DNA of 47,817 nt from Nitrospirota bacterium (GTDB taxonomy: Bacteria; Nitrospirota; Thermodesulfovibrionia; UBA6902). Made by a program: the position numbers and the translations under genes. Shown in pieces: positions 1 through 8,284 of this stretch. The DNA is taken from positions 1-47,817 of the forward strand of contig JACRLN010000019.1 in the NCBI GenBank assembly GCA_016215115.1. The letters are read 5' to 3'. The notes beneath the pieces are model-generated. The model was not told the origin of the DNA. It saw nothing but the letters and a program-made list of their open reading frames with translations, and made no database searches. Within the stretch, counting starts at the first letter, position 1; each line of letters opens with the position of its first letter.

Positions 1-48
1 ATACGTCGCACTTGACGGTTTACCCGTCCCGGTGATACCCTTTCTCAT
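1..48 (-). CDS. Start of an unknown gene cut by the window edge
   Basis: Sixteen codons read leftward from an ATG at 48 and encode MRKGITGTGKPSSATY before the window ends. A good ribosome binding site (AAAGGAG at about 57-63) lies nine bases upstream, which supports this as a real translation start. The fragment is too short to assign a family. An insertion-sequence or small DNA-binding protein is possible, but nothing seen here proves it. Confidence 0.4.
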   Translation of the reverse strand, partial: MRKGITGTGKPSSATY

Positions 49-109
49 GGTGGTGTCTCCTTTCGTTAAATTGTTGATTGATTCTCAACTTGAAAGGATA
101 CACCGCCTT

Positions 110-1138
110 TTATCTATTTACACACTTTTTGATTTTACTCCTGCCGTCTTTTCCAACTATTTCTAAAACACAATACATTATTCCTTCTAAGACCTGAATA
201 AAAAACTGATGTAGACAAAACTGTTTCCAGAGAGAATGACACAATCTAAAATCATCTAACGGATCATAGGGCATAACTTTTTGATCATCTAAAAAAAGGA
301 CATCATAATAGTAAGGAGAAAAAACGATTTTCCAGTCTACATCCTTTAAATTAATAACGGTTCCATATTTTTCATACGCTGCAAGAATATATAAAACTTG
401 CAGGAGAGTTTTTCTTCTAAAAAGAGTTCGCTCATTTTCATTTTCTTTGTTTCGGCCAAAGAAGATATCAATCAACTTCTTACGTTCATTTGAGGCAAAA
501 GGTGCCATAATTGCGTCAAGGCTTAGTCGCTTCTTTGAATTTTCAAGATCCTTATAGTTTAGTTTGGGATTAACAAAGAGCCGTTTTTTTATATAGGGTG
601 TGCTATTTATCACATCTTGAAAAGAAGCAGCGAGGTCTTCCGCGACTCCTTTTGTTACACGGTCAATACCATCATCCGGGCGATATGTCAAGACAAGTTT
701 GTATAAGGAGCCAGCATAGTACTGGCCATAACCACCTAATGCATTAGATGGCAAAACCCTAAAATCGCAATTCAATTCATTTGAATCTTTGCCTTCTTCT
801 AAAAAACCCTTTGCAGCAGTAACTCCAACAGGTGATGTTTCAGGGTTGTTTGCTATAGTGGCAAGAGCGATAACTGATTCTCTCCTGCGAAATTTATCAA
901 CAAAGTCCTGATAATTTTTAGGAGGGTCAATTAAATCAATATGCCATAAGGACCAACAGTAAAAAGAATAGTACCTGGCCCTATCTGTGGTTGTAATAAT
1001 GCCCGTCAAAAGGAAATCACTAATAATAAATGACACTCTTGAAAGGCCAAGGGGATCTTTTCCACCCGTTTCTGTCACTACTCTCTTAGTCCATTTTGGC
1101 AATATTTCTTTAAGAGCAGGTATTTTTTTAATGTCCAT
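110..1138 (-). CDS. Orphan 342-aa protein beside a defence gene
   Basis: I do not recognise this family. The predicted protein is soluble, with no signal peptide or clear membrane segment. It is rich in aromatic and basic residues, has a hydrophobic C-terminal stretch of helices (about residues 300-330) and ends in a lysine-rich tail. It contains no Walker motif, nuclease signature or HTH that I can see. No strong Shine-Dalgarno sequence precedes the ATG at 1138. It lies on the same strand as the TOTE-type primase-helicase at 1748-4159 and a broken DUF4062 gene, so a defence-island role is a contextual guess only. The ORF is long, uninterrupted and has normal codon use, so it is very probably a real gene. 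Confidence 0.75.
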   Translation of the reverse strand: MDIKKIPALKEILPKWTKRVVTETGGKDPLGLSRVSFIISDFLLTGIITTTDRARYYSFYCWSLWHIDLIDPPKNYQDFVDKFRRRESVIALATIANNPETSPVGVTAAKGFLEEGKDSNELNCDFRVLPSNALGGYGQYYAGSLYKLVLTYRPDDGIDRVTKGVAEDLAASFQDVINSTPYIKKRLFVNPKLNYKDLENSKKRLSLDAIMAPFASNERKKLIDIFFGRNKENENERTLFRRKTLLQVLYILAAYEKYGTVINLKDVDWKIVFSPYYYDVLFLDDQKVMPYDPLDDFRLCHSLWKQFCLHQFFIQVLEGIMYCVLEIVGKDGRSKIKKCVNR

Positions 1139-1490
1139 ATCGTCTTAGGAATTAAATATCGTACTGGTTGAAACATAAAGAACATCGTGATATTAAAGAT
1201 GTTTTTGATGTAGCCATGATTTTCAGGCACCGACTTGTCACATTAAAACAACCACCCATGTTCTCTCCAAAGTTAGCGGTGCTGTCAAAATTTATCATCC
1301 CTTCCCCTCAACAATTGCAATCTCAAAGTCCCTTTCATTACCTTTACCGTTATTATTAGATTTGACATCTTCATGTCGTCTTTGGCGTCATTTAAATCTA
1401 TCGTCTTTTTGCATCATTTTTGTTTCATCAAAACATAGTGCAAATCTCTTTTCCCCTACCAATTGCCAACTAATCGCCAAAATCGCCAAG
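1139..1490. other. Gene-poor spacer with degenerate short repeats
   Basis: I see no convincing gene here. A 63-codon plus-strand frame at 1168-1359 has no ribosome binding site or family resemblance. The end nearest the DUF4062 remnant (about 1460-1515) carries several imperfect copies of a TCGCCAA/TCGGCAA unit. These may be the decayed remainder of the broken gene at 1491-1661. Confidence 0.5.
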
Positions 1491-1661
1491 TTAACGCCAA
1501 CTAATCGGCAAGTTATTTAAGAACATAATGGGCATTTCTTCCTTTAAAAAGACTTTAAAATATTCCTGCAATAAAATATTTTCTGTAATTATTTCTTTTA
1601 CAGCGAACCGATCTTCTTGTAATTCTTTCTGAACTCCGCTGACAAAGATTTTATATTTCAT
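1491..1661 (-). pseudogene. N-terminal remnant of a DUF4062 protein
   Basis: This minus-strand frame starts with ATG at 1661, reads MKYKIFVSGVQKELQEDRFA and stops after 56 codons. The start closely resembles the N-terminus of DUF4062 proteins (MKYKIFVSSVQKEL-type), which in full-length form usually continue into an AlbA_2/RecG-like ATP-binding region. The remaining domains are absent, and repeats of a TTGGCG unit follow the stop. What is seen is the diagnostic N-terminus followed by premature termination. The inference is that a larger defence-type gene was truncated here. It could instead be a stand-alone small protein, which I consider less likely. Confidence 0.65.
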
Positions 1662-1747
1662 GTTTAATTCCTATTCTAAGATTGTACTATTATATACCAG
1701 AAGTAAAATTGGGAGAGAAGGTTTTTGTAGTTCTGCAGGTCAATCAC

Positions 1748-4159
1748 TCACATAATTGCTTTTTCCACATACCCCAGCGCTTTATATGCCTTTAACCTTC
1801 TTTTATACATTTTCATAAGGACGGGTATGTTTTCATCAACATAATCATAAATTCGCACTTCTGTTTTTCCTTGATATAATCGGTGAAGCCTGCCTGCGTA
1901 TTGAACCATCTTCCCCTTGAAGGAAAAAGGCATTGTAATGAAAAGTGTATCAAGCCGGGGATCGTCAAATCCCTCTCCTATGTATTGTCCGGTTGCAAGG
2001 ATCAGTCGTTCCTCGGTATCGGGAATCGATTCAAGCTTTGATAACATCTCTTTTCTTGTACCGGCTCGCATCCCGCCATGAAGCACGATTATATGTTTTA
2101 CGAATTTCTCAAGCTTCTGCTTCAGTAGCTCAAGGTGTTCTTTTCTTTCAGTAAGGACAATAGGCGACCGTTTTTCTTCAAGCGAATTCAGTATGTCATC
2201 AAATATCATATGGTTACGGTTTTCATCCATTACCAACGGTTGCCATAGGCTTTGAATATTATCTCCATCTGACCAAGGGTATGCAAAATTCGTAGTCCTT
2301 GTCATAAGGCGATATTTCAATGATGAACCGGCTGTGTCTTTACGTGGTGTCACTTTATACCTGACTGGTCCGCACTGCATGGTAATGATCGGATGGTGCC
2401 CGTCACGTCTGTAAGGAGTGGCCGTCAGCCCGACAATATATCTTGCATTTGCCTCCATCATGACGCGCTCAAATGAAAAGGCAGAGACATGGTGACATTC
2501 ATCAACGATGATCTGCCCATAGTTTCTGATCCTGTGGTCTACTTCTTCCTTCTTGTCCAGGCTCTGAATCATTGCAACGTCAATAGCATTGGTTGCCTTA
2601 TTCTTACCTCCGCCGATTTGCCCTATGGATCCGACGGGGATGTTAAGGAAAGTAGCAATCTGTGTACACCACTGTTCAAGAAGCGGTTTGCGGTGAACAA
2701 GCACAAGGGTATTAACTCCTCTCGCCGCTATCAATTTTATGCCTATTACTGTCTTGCCGATGCCAGGCGGCGCAACGAATGTTCCGGTAGCATGTTTAAG
2801 CAGCTCCCTGCATGACTTCTCCTGAGTCTCGGTAAGGTCGCCGGTAAAAGTGAATTGACCCGCATTCCCGTTAACACGCTTATCCTGAATATTGAGCGTC
2901 ATCTGATTGACTGAACAGAGTTCCGAAAGACCTTCCACACAACCGCGTGGTATTGTGATGTAGTTCTGAAGTTCTTCGGCGCAACAGATAACTCTGGGTG
3001 TTAACGCTGTTGAAAGTCTCATGCTCTGCTTCTTGTAAAACTCCGGGTTTTGAAAGGCTGCAAGTCTTTTGATTTTGTTAAGCAGAGGGGATGGCAGGCC
3101 GTCTTTTTTTATATATACCCGGGTTGCAAGGACAGCGTTTATTACTGATGGAAGTTCACAGGCGAGTTTTTCAAATGTTGGACTGCCTGACGAAGACCTC
3201 TCCCATGGTCTTACTTCTTCATCTGTCTGGCTCATGCTTATGTCCATTATGTCTTTTTCTCTTGTGACTTGTTCTACAAAAGACTGAATATCCTTGAGGG
3301 ACAGCTTCTTTATTTCTGACAGATAAGCCCATTGGTCAGAATAGGGGATAAGGTCATCATCAAGAAAAATGCTGTTGCCTTTCTCCATTGGAGCTTTTTG
3401 CAGAGGCAGGGCAATGAGGTTGCCGAAACCGCCTTTGGGCAGTGTGTCCTGATTCGGAAACAATCGGTCATAGCTTTTCATGTCAAGCTCGTGTCGCTGT
3501 GACATTGTTTCTGTTATCAGATAGCTTCCAAGCTGCCTTGCAAGAGAGGAGCTGACAGGCTCTGAAAAGAATATCCAGACGTGGCCTCCATTACCTGAAC
3601 GCGACCTTTCAAGAGATGAAGGAATATTATTATTTCGACAGGTCGTTAAGAAGGCTTTTGCATCTTCCTGCCAGTTTTGTTTATCAAAATCAACTGCAAG
3701 AAAATAGCATGTCTCATCTTCGAGCATTGGATAAACGCCGATAATGATATTCCCTTCAAGATGCCTTCTGACAACATCATCGCTCAGGGAAGATAATCTC
3801 CTGTTATCACACACTCCGCATTTCACAGATGGCTTTTTACATATTCCCCGCAGCCATTCATTCTCACAAACAGGACTGTACCCAACAGCGCCTGTCTTTT
3901 TGCTTATCCAAAACTTAGGATAAACATCTTCCCTGCCCCGGAACAGGATTCGGAATAATGCGATCTTCTTATTCGTTGAAGACTGGGCAGTTACAGATGC
4001 TGTTGGTGATGAAAAAGAAGCGCTTTCAATATCAGCGAGTGCGGTTTGTAATTCATTTAATTCATTAACAAGTTTCTCCCGCTCGGCATCTATTCCCGTC
4101 AACCGCTTTTTGATAGAAAAAATGGCATTAATGATGTCTTCCCTTTTCTTGAATGACAT
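1748..4159 (-). CDS. TOTE-type archaeo-eukaryotic primase fused to DEAD-like helicase
   Basis: This 803-aa protein has a short N-terminal coiled coil (about 5-48), a Cys-rich knuckle (CKKPSVKCGVC, about 107-117), an archaeo-eukaryotic primase domain and a C-terminal SF2 helicase. The primase shows the metal-binding DFD (about 157-159), the SGNGGH nucleotide motif (about 188-193) and the GNLIALPL strand (about 246-253). The helicase shows Walker A (APPGIGKT, about 463-470), a DECH box (about 553-556), LTATP, and the motif V/VI run GEGFDD...QYAGRLHR. This architecture matches the primase-helicase of TOTE conflict systems, which are predicted anti-invader modules. No nuclease domain is fused at the C-terminus. 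The neighbours (a DUF4062 remnant and an unknown 342-aa gene) fit a defence island. The activity and the target are inferred. Confidence 0.88.
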   Translation of the reverse strand: MSFKKREDIINAIFSIKKRLTGIDAEREKLVNELNELQTALADIESASFSSPTASVTAQSSTNKKIALFRILFRGREDVYPKFWISKKTGAVGYSPVCENEWLRGICKKPSVKCGVCDNRRLSSLSDDVVRRHLEGNIIIGVYPMLEDETCYFLAVDFDKQNWQEDAKAFLTTCRNNNIPSSLERSRSGNGGHVWIFFSEPVSSSLARQLGSYLITETMSQRHELDMKSYDRLFPNQDTLPKGGFGNLIALPLQKAPMEKGNSIFLDDDLIPYSDQWAYLSEIKKLSLKDIQSFVEQVTREKDIMDISMSQTDEEVRPWERSSSGSPTFEKLACELPSVINAVLATRVYIKKDGLPSPLLNKIKRLAAFQNPEFYKKQSMRLSTALTPRVICCAEELQNYITIPRGCVEGLSELCSVNQMTLNIQDKRVNGNAGQFTFTGDLTETQEKSCRELLKHATGTFVAPPGIGKTVIGIKLIAARGVNTLVLVHRKPLLEQWCTQIATFLNIPVGSIGQIGGGKNKATNAIDVAMIQSLDKKEEVDHRIRNYGQIIVDECHHVSAFSFERVMMEANARYIVGLTATPYRRDGHHPIITMQCGPVRYKVTPRKDTAGSSLKYRLMTRTTNFAYPWSDGDNIQSLWQPLVMDENRNHMIFDDILNSLEEKRSPIVLTERKEHLELLKQKLEKFVKHIIVLHGGMRAGTRKEMLSKLESIPDTEERLILATGQYIGEGFDDPRLDTLFITMPFSFKGKMVQYAGRLHRLYQGKTEVRIYDYVDENIPVLMKMYKRRLKAYKALGYVEKAIM

Positions 4160-4610
4160 AATATTTATTCCCAGAAGCAGTCTTTAATATATTACAGTTA
4201 TATGTATTTTTTCTGGAATAACCGGAGAAGTCCTCCTGAAACACCATCTTCAATTAATATTATTTCCATACAAAATGGAGGGAAATGTTTCTCAGTTCTT
4301 GACATTATCATGCGTCCGTTGACATCAAGAGAAAGAAAAATGTAATATGAACCTCAGACAATTTCTCGCAGTGATTGCTGATAATTTGTGGCAGAAATCG
4401 TGTCGTGAAAATGTCGTGACTCTTACTGAAAAATAGTCCCCTGACTTGATTTTTATCCCCCGTTATGCCGGTTTGATGGCATGCATATTTGGTCAATTAA
4501 AGTTATCCCCTCAAAAGTGCGATAATTATATATATATTATGTAGATAGGATTGACAACAAAATATTATGGTGGAGGTTAAAAAAGCAATTTCTGTGGAGC
4601 CACGGCAAGT
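4160..4610. other. Intergenic region upstream of the VWA gene
   Basis: These 450 AT-rich bases contain no recognised gene. A 62-codon minus-strand frame (4308-4496) and a 29-codon plus-strand frame (from 4346) have no family resemblance. A 15-codon frame starting with ATG at 4567 ends in an ATGA overlap with the VWA start at 4611 and could be a translational-coupling leader, but this is weak. Confidence 0.4.
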
Positions 4611-6671
4611 ATGAAATTAAGACCGGTTATAGTTATAATTTTTATCAGCATTATTTTTATTGCAAATATAGTATATGCCGTGAATAAGGACAATATGGAT
4701 GTGGTCCTTGTCATGGACAGTACCGGAAGTATGAAAAAAACAGATCCCCGCTCCCTCCGCATGCCGGCAGCCAAATTATTTATCTCGCTCCTGGACAAAA
4801 ATGATCTGGCAGGCGTGATAAGTTTCAATGATTCTGCCGCCGCTCTGAGTCCTTTGATATCATTAGACAGCGAGAACAGTAAAAATATGCTCTTTCAATC
4901 AATTGATAAGATATCATCAACAGGACTGCATACCAATTTATATGAGGCGTTAAACAAAGGGCTTGAGGTTCTCAGCGCAGAGAAAAAAACCGGGAGGGAA
5001 AAGATAATGGTCCTCATGTCTGACGGGCTGATGGATACAGGAGATCCGGAAAAGGATAAAACGCTTATTGAGAAAATAAAGACAGAGCTCACAAAAATGC
5101 TCATAGACAACGGCATAAAAGTCTATGCAATAGCCTTTACCGAACAATCAGACAGACTGTTGCTTGAAAAGGTGTCGAAGCAGACAGGAGGGTTTTATAA
5201 TCTTGCACTGACTGACAAGGATTTCCATGTAGTATTTACATCCATATTTGAAAACCTGAAGACCCCGGATATGCTTCCAATGAGCGAAAACGGATTCCTC
5301 ATAGACAAATCCGTTGAAGAGGTCACCATCGTTGCAACAAAAGACTCGCCCGATACAACGATACAACTGAACTCTCAGGACGGAAAGAAATATTCTTTCA
5401 GAAATAAACCACCTGATTCTGAATGGTTTGTTTCCAGTAATTTTGACATGATGACAATGAAAAAACCTGTTGAAGGGAAATGGGAGATACTCTTCAGCAC
5501 TGGTAAGAATAACAAGGCGTATGTAATTACAAATCTCAACCTGCAAACTAATTTTAATGAGCTCTATCCGCTTTTTGGTCAAACACTTGATATCAAGGTC
5601 TGGCTTGAAAGAGAAGGTAAACCCATCGAGGAAAAAGAGGTGCTTGAGAAAATTCTTCTCTCCCTTGAATTATCAAAGCCTGACGGCGAAACGACACGGC
5701 TGCAGCCATTTGACAAAGGAGACGGCATTTTCGAGAGGAAAATTGAGCTCTATACTGCAGGGAATTATAAACTCAGGATATTGGCAGACGGGAAAACCTT
5801 TCAGAGGGAAAAGGCCTTCTCGTTTAAAGTGGCAGACGCAAAGGAATCACGGGAAGATATCAAGTTGCGGCAATCAGTAAAAAAGCCGGAAGGTCAGATT
5901 CTGCCAAAAGATAATACAGCAGATGAGATCCATTGGGGAAACGTAATGGCCCGGTTCATAATTATCAATCTTGTGCTCGGCATTGCTGCATTAGTCTATC
6001 TGAAAAGAAATAGCTTGAAAAATATAAGTGATATAAAAAAGCTCCTGAAACTAAATGCGATTAAGGGGTTAGTTAAAAAAATGGGGAAAGAACCGGTGCC
6101 GCAGGAAATGAAAAAAGGACAGGCCAGGGAAAAAACAGACAAAGGAAATAAAAAAGAGCAGGAACATGCAGAAAAAGAAGCTGTTCAAACTCCGGAAGAG
6201 CATAAAGAAATGGAAGGAAAAAAGCGGGCAATGTCGCTGGATGAAAACCAGAAGATAAACACAGCGGCAGAAACAAAAATACAGGAGACCGAGAACAGAG
6301 AAGAAAAACAGGATATTGAACCGGAAGCAGAGGTGCGGAATGACATGCCGAAAGATCAAGAGGCCGAGACATTATCAGAAGATTTACGACCACAGGTTGA
6401 ACAAGACAAAAATATGACTGCAAAAGTACAGGGAGAACTGAATGATGAAGCACATGAAGACAGAATATCCGAACAAGAGCCGGCAGTGCAGTATGAAGAG
6501 AAAAAGGGAACAGATGTAAAAGATCCAGGACTACAGGAGACAACAGACAAAGAAGTGGACAAAGTAAACGAACAGGAACAGCAGGAAAATCTGGAAGAAC
6601 TGATTGAGCAGATGGAGAAGGAGCAACAGGAGACAACAGACAAAAAGGGAAAAGAGAATGATACGAGTTAG
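4611..6671 (+). CDS. Secreted/membrane von Willebrand A protein with charged tail
   Basis: The protein has 686 residues. A signal sequence or anchor (about 1-23) precedes a VWA domain (about 28-215) with an intact metal-ion-dependent adhesion motif DSTGS (36-40), a downstream Thr (THTNLYEAL-type strand) and the SDG strand. A beta-rich middle region (about 230-415) follows. A single transmembrane helix lies at about 446-467. The last 180 or so residues are extremely rich in Glu, Lys and Gln with no predicted fold. With the signal N-terminus outside, the VWA domain would be periplasmic and the charged tail cytoplasmic. The next gene overlaps by 14 bases, so the two are probably co-translated. 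The ligand and role are unknown. An envelope-integrity or surface-sensing function is plausible, but nothing local proves it. Confidence 0.85.
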   Translation: MKLRPVIVIIFISIIFIANIVYAVNKDNMDVVLVMDSTGSMKKTDPRSLRMPAAKLFISLLDKNDLAGVISFNDSAAALSPLISLDSENSKNMLFQSIDKISSTGLHTNLYEALNKGLEVLSAEKKTGREKIMVLMSDGLMDTGDPEKDKTLIEKIKTELTKMLIDNGIKVYAIAFTEQSDRLLLEKVSKQTGGFYNLALTDKDFHVVFTSIFENLKTPDMLPMSENGFLIDKSVEEVTIVATKDSPDTTIQLNSQDGKKYSFRNKPPDSEWFVSSNFDMMTMKKPVEGKWEILFSTGKNNKAYVITNLNLQTNFNELYPLFGQTLDIKVWLEREGKPIEEKEVLEKILLSLELSKPDGETTRLQPFDKGDGIFERKIELYTAGNYKLRILADGKTFQREKAFSFKVADAKESREDIKLRQSVKKPEGQILPKDNTADEIHWGNVMARFIIINLVLGIAALVYLKRNSLKNISDIKKLLKLNAIKGLVKKMGKEPVPQEMKKGQAREKTDKGNKKEQEHAEKEAVQTPEEHKEMEGKKRAMSLDENQKINTAAETKIQETENREEKQDIEPEAEVRNDMPKDQEAETLSEDLRPQVEQDKNMTAKVQGELNDEAHEDRISEQEPAVQYEEKKGTDVKDPGLQETTDKEVDKVNEQEQQENLEELIEQMEKEQQETTDKKGKENDTS

Positions 6672-7302
6672 TGCTTTAATTTTTTTGTTTATTATCCAAT
6701 TCCTCCTGATATTTGCCGGGCTTTCCATATTCCTGTTTCTTAAATACGGAAAGCAGGCTGCAAAAGGGACTATCTCTCAAGGGGAAATCAGAAGACTCGA
6801 ATCTGAGATTGAAACCCATAAGAAAGAAATTGCTGCACTTTTGAGATGGAAAGATATGTTTACTGATCTGCAGAAAAACTTCGATCAAATAAAAAACGTT
6901 AACCAAAAACTAAAGGAAGCCATCGATATATTGGTTCCTGAGGCTGAGCGGTCGAAAGAATTTGCGGAATTGATTGCTGAGATCGAGCAAAGCAATAAAG
7001 AACTTGACACGTGCCTCGGGACGCTTAAGAAAGAGAATGAATCATTGAATCAGAATATGCAGGATTTCAAGGATCAAATTTCCGGATTATCAGGCAAGTT
7101 GCAGAACTCCGTCAGCAAAAAAGAGTTTCAAAAAATATTAGACGAAAACACGTATATTCAAACTCAGGTTGAGAAGCTGAGAGAGGAACTTAAGAATAAA
7201 ACTAAAGAATACGAAAAACTCGAAAAGAACTATATATATCTTGAAAAAGAATATAACGCCTTATACAGAGATACTCACGGAAATGAAGTCCCACCCTCTT
7301 AA
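6658..7302 (+). CDS. Membrane-anchored coiled-coil protein
   Basis: An in-frame upstream extension to 6604 exists, but the ATG at 6658 gives a sensible N-terminus (MIRVSALIFLFIIQFLLIF), a transmembrane helix of about 23 residues. It overlaps the 3' end of the VWA gene by 14 bases, so I choose this start (214 aa). From about residue 38 to the end the protein is a nearly continuous heptad-like coiled coil rich in Lys, Glu and Leu, with no enzymatic motif. It probably works as a partner of the VWA protein, whose cytoplasmic charged tail is also rich in Lys and Glu. This pairing is inferred from gene overlap and topology. Confidence 0.8.
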   Translation: MIRVSALIFLFIIQFLLIFAGLSIFLFLKYGKQAAKGTISQGEIRRLESEIETHKKEIAALLRWKDMFTDLQKNFDQIKNVNQKLKEAIDILVPEAERSKEFAELIAEIEQSNKELDTCLGTLKKENESLNQNMQDFKDQISGLSGKLQNSVSKKEFQKILDENTYIQTQVEKLREELKNKTKEYEKLEKNYIYLEKEYNALYRDTHGNEVPPS

Positions 7303-7391
7303 TTCATAAACTGTCCCAATGTACTCACGATAAAATCAGTTTTATTAATTATCCGGGATGTATCGGGCATTCAGAAGGCATTGAAAAGAAT

Positions 7392-7432
7392 AGATTCTGG
7401 CTTAAGGACTGCCGGAATGACAGACAGACAAA
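7392..7432. repeat. Half copy of GTCATTCC-type dispersed repeat
   Basis: This is a partial element ending in GGACTGCCGGAATGACAG. The 23 bases at 7401-7423 are identical to 29461-29483 inside the MITE-like element at 29346-29510. It lies in the gap between the coiled-coil gene and the tRNA cluster. The rest of the gap (7303-7553) holds nothing else I recognise, apart from a text-like CATAACTC repeat near 7525. Confidence 0.6.
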
Positions 7433-7553
7433 ATTGAGTTTTTGGACAGGCTCTACTTGCCATATTATAGCGTCTCTATTAAAATACATACTGTCGAAAT
7501 TTGGAGTTTGGAGTTATCAACCCTATGACTCATAACTCTAACCTCTTTAAAAT

Positions 7554-7627
<74 letters not shown>

Positions 7628-7638
7628 TAGCAAAATTT

Positions 7639-7706
7639 GCAGCTTTTAGCGATTAGCTGTCAGCGGTCAGCTTTTTTCTGACAACTGAAACCTGATTGCT
7701 GATAGC
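7639..7706. repeat. AGCTGTCAGC-type palindromic repeat between tRNAs
   Basis: This spacer between tRNA-Arg and tRNA-His is a run of mirrored GATTAGCTGTCAGC and TGCTGATAGCTGTC words that can fold into a long imperfect hairpin. Another copy fills 7820-7883 (between tRNA-His and the second tRNA-Arg). Related copies occur at 33459-33495 and 35357-35472 in the nuo operon. Confidence 0.7.
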
Positions 7707-7717
7707 TGTCGTAAAAT

Positions 7718-7795
7718 GGTGAGTGTAGCTCAGCCGGTTAGAGCATCTGACTGTGGCTCAGAGGGTCGGGGGTTCGAATCCCCTCACTCACCCCA
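7718..7795 (+). tRNA. tRNA-His (GTG)
   Basis: The acceptor GTGAGTG/CACTCAC is preceded by the extra G (-1) opposite C73, the hallmark of tRNA-His. The anticodon loop CTGTGGC gives anticodon GTG. CCA is encoded at 7793-7795. Confidence 0.95.
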
Positions 7796-7816
7796 AATTT
7801 TGCAGGGCAAAATTTG
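7794..7816. repeat. Perfect hairpin just downstream of tRNA-His
   Basis: CAAATTTTGC and GCAAAATTTG form a perfect 10-bp stem with a 3-base loop, beginning inside the CCA end of tRNA-His. No T-run follows. A near-identical hairpin follows tRNA-Arg(CCG) at 7971-7995, and a half copy follows tRNA-Arg(TCT) at 7630-7640. It could be a processing signal or part of a repeat family. Confidence 0.7.
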
Positions 7817-7819
7817 AGC

Positions 7820-7890
7820 GTTCAGCGATTAGCTGTCAGCATTCAGCTTTTTTAACTGACTGCTGATAGCTAAATGCTGACAGTTTTTTT
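7820..7890. repeat. AGCTGTCAGC-type palindromic repeat, second copy
   Basis: The sequence GATTAGCTGTCAGC...CAGC followed by CTGCTGATAGC and a T-run (CAGTTTTTTT, 7881-7890) could act as a Rho-independent terminator for tRNA-His. It is the same family as 7639-7706. Confidence 0.6.
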
Positions 7891-7894
7891 AATT

Positions 7895-7968
7895 GCGCCT
7901 GTAGCTCAGTTGGATAGAGCATCGGCCTCCGGAGCCGAGGGTCGGAGGTTCGAATCCTCTCAGGCGCG
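7895..7968 (+). tRNA. tRNA-Arg (CCG)
   Basis: The acceptor GCGCCTG/CAGGCGC, anticodon stem TCGGC/GCCGA and loop CTCCGGA give anticodon CCG. The D and T arms are canonical, and CCA is not encoded. It shares its acceptor stem with the upstream tRNA-Arg(TCT), so the two may be related by duplication. Confidence 0.95.
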
Positions 7969-7970
7969 TA

Positions 7971-7995
7971 GCAAATTTTGCGATGCAAAATTTGC
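7971..7995. repeat. Perfect hairpin downstream of tRNA-Arg(CCG)
   Basis: GCAAATTTTGC, loop GAT, then GCAAAATTTGC form a perfect 11-bp stem two bases after the tRNA. It is the same stem as the hairpin after tRNA-His. The remaining spacer to 8090 is a text-like GAGTT/AACTC palindromic repeat. Confidence 0.7.
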
Positions 7996-8090
7996 AGTGT
8001 TGAGTTAGGAGTTTTGAGTTTTAAGTTAAATCTCAAATATGAGATTTATTATCTCATAACTAAGAACTCATAATTCATAACTTAATAACA

Positions 8091-8163
<73 letters not shown>

Positions 8164-8178
8164 CTCTTAAAATCAAGG

Positions 8179-8215
8179 GGTTTTCAAGGTGTTTCAGTCT
8201 TGAAAACCTTTTTTT
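8179..8215 (+). terminator. Rho-independent terminator of the tRNA cluster
   Basis: GGTTTTCAAG and CTTGAAAACC form a perfect 10-bp stem with a 10-base loop, followed by seven T residues. It lies 15 bases after tRNA-Lys and before the convergent dinB gene. Confidence 0.85.
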
Positions 8216-8284
8216 ATCGGATGCCACAACAGACCCATGCCACTCTTTTTGTAACCAAAAAAATTCAATAGCTGATCCCGTATT

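Noticed and set aside
1168-1359. Plus-strand 63-codon ORF
   Set aside because: No ribosome binding site, no family resemblance and poor composition.
1455-1515. CRISPR-like array
   Set aside because: The TCGCCAA units are short, irregular and have no spacers of uniform length; they look like decay products of the DUF4062 gene.
4308-4496. Minus-strand 62-codon ORF
   Set aside because: No ribosome binding site or resemblance; lies in AT-rich intergenic DNA.
6069-6643. Minus-strand ORFs over the VWA tail
   Set aside because: They mirror a Glu/Lys-rich coding region, giving Phe/Leu/Ser-rich artefacts.
7836-8036. Minus-strand 66-codon ORF
   Set aside because: It is the antisense of tRNA-Arg(CCG) (the product reads like the typical tRNA-antisense peptide with PERIRTSDPRLRR), so it is an artefact.
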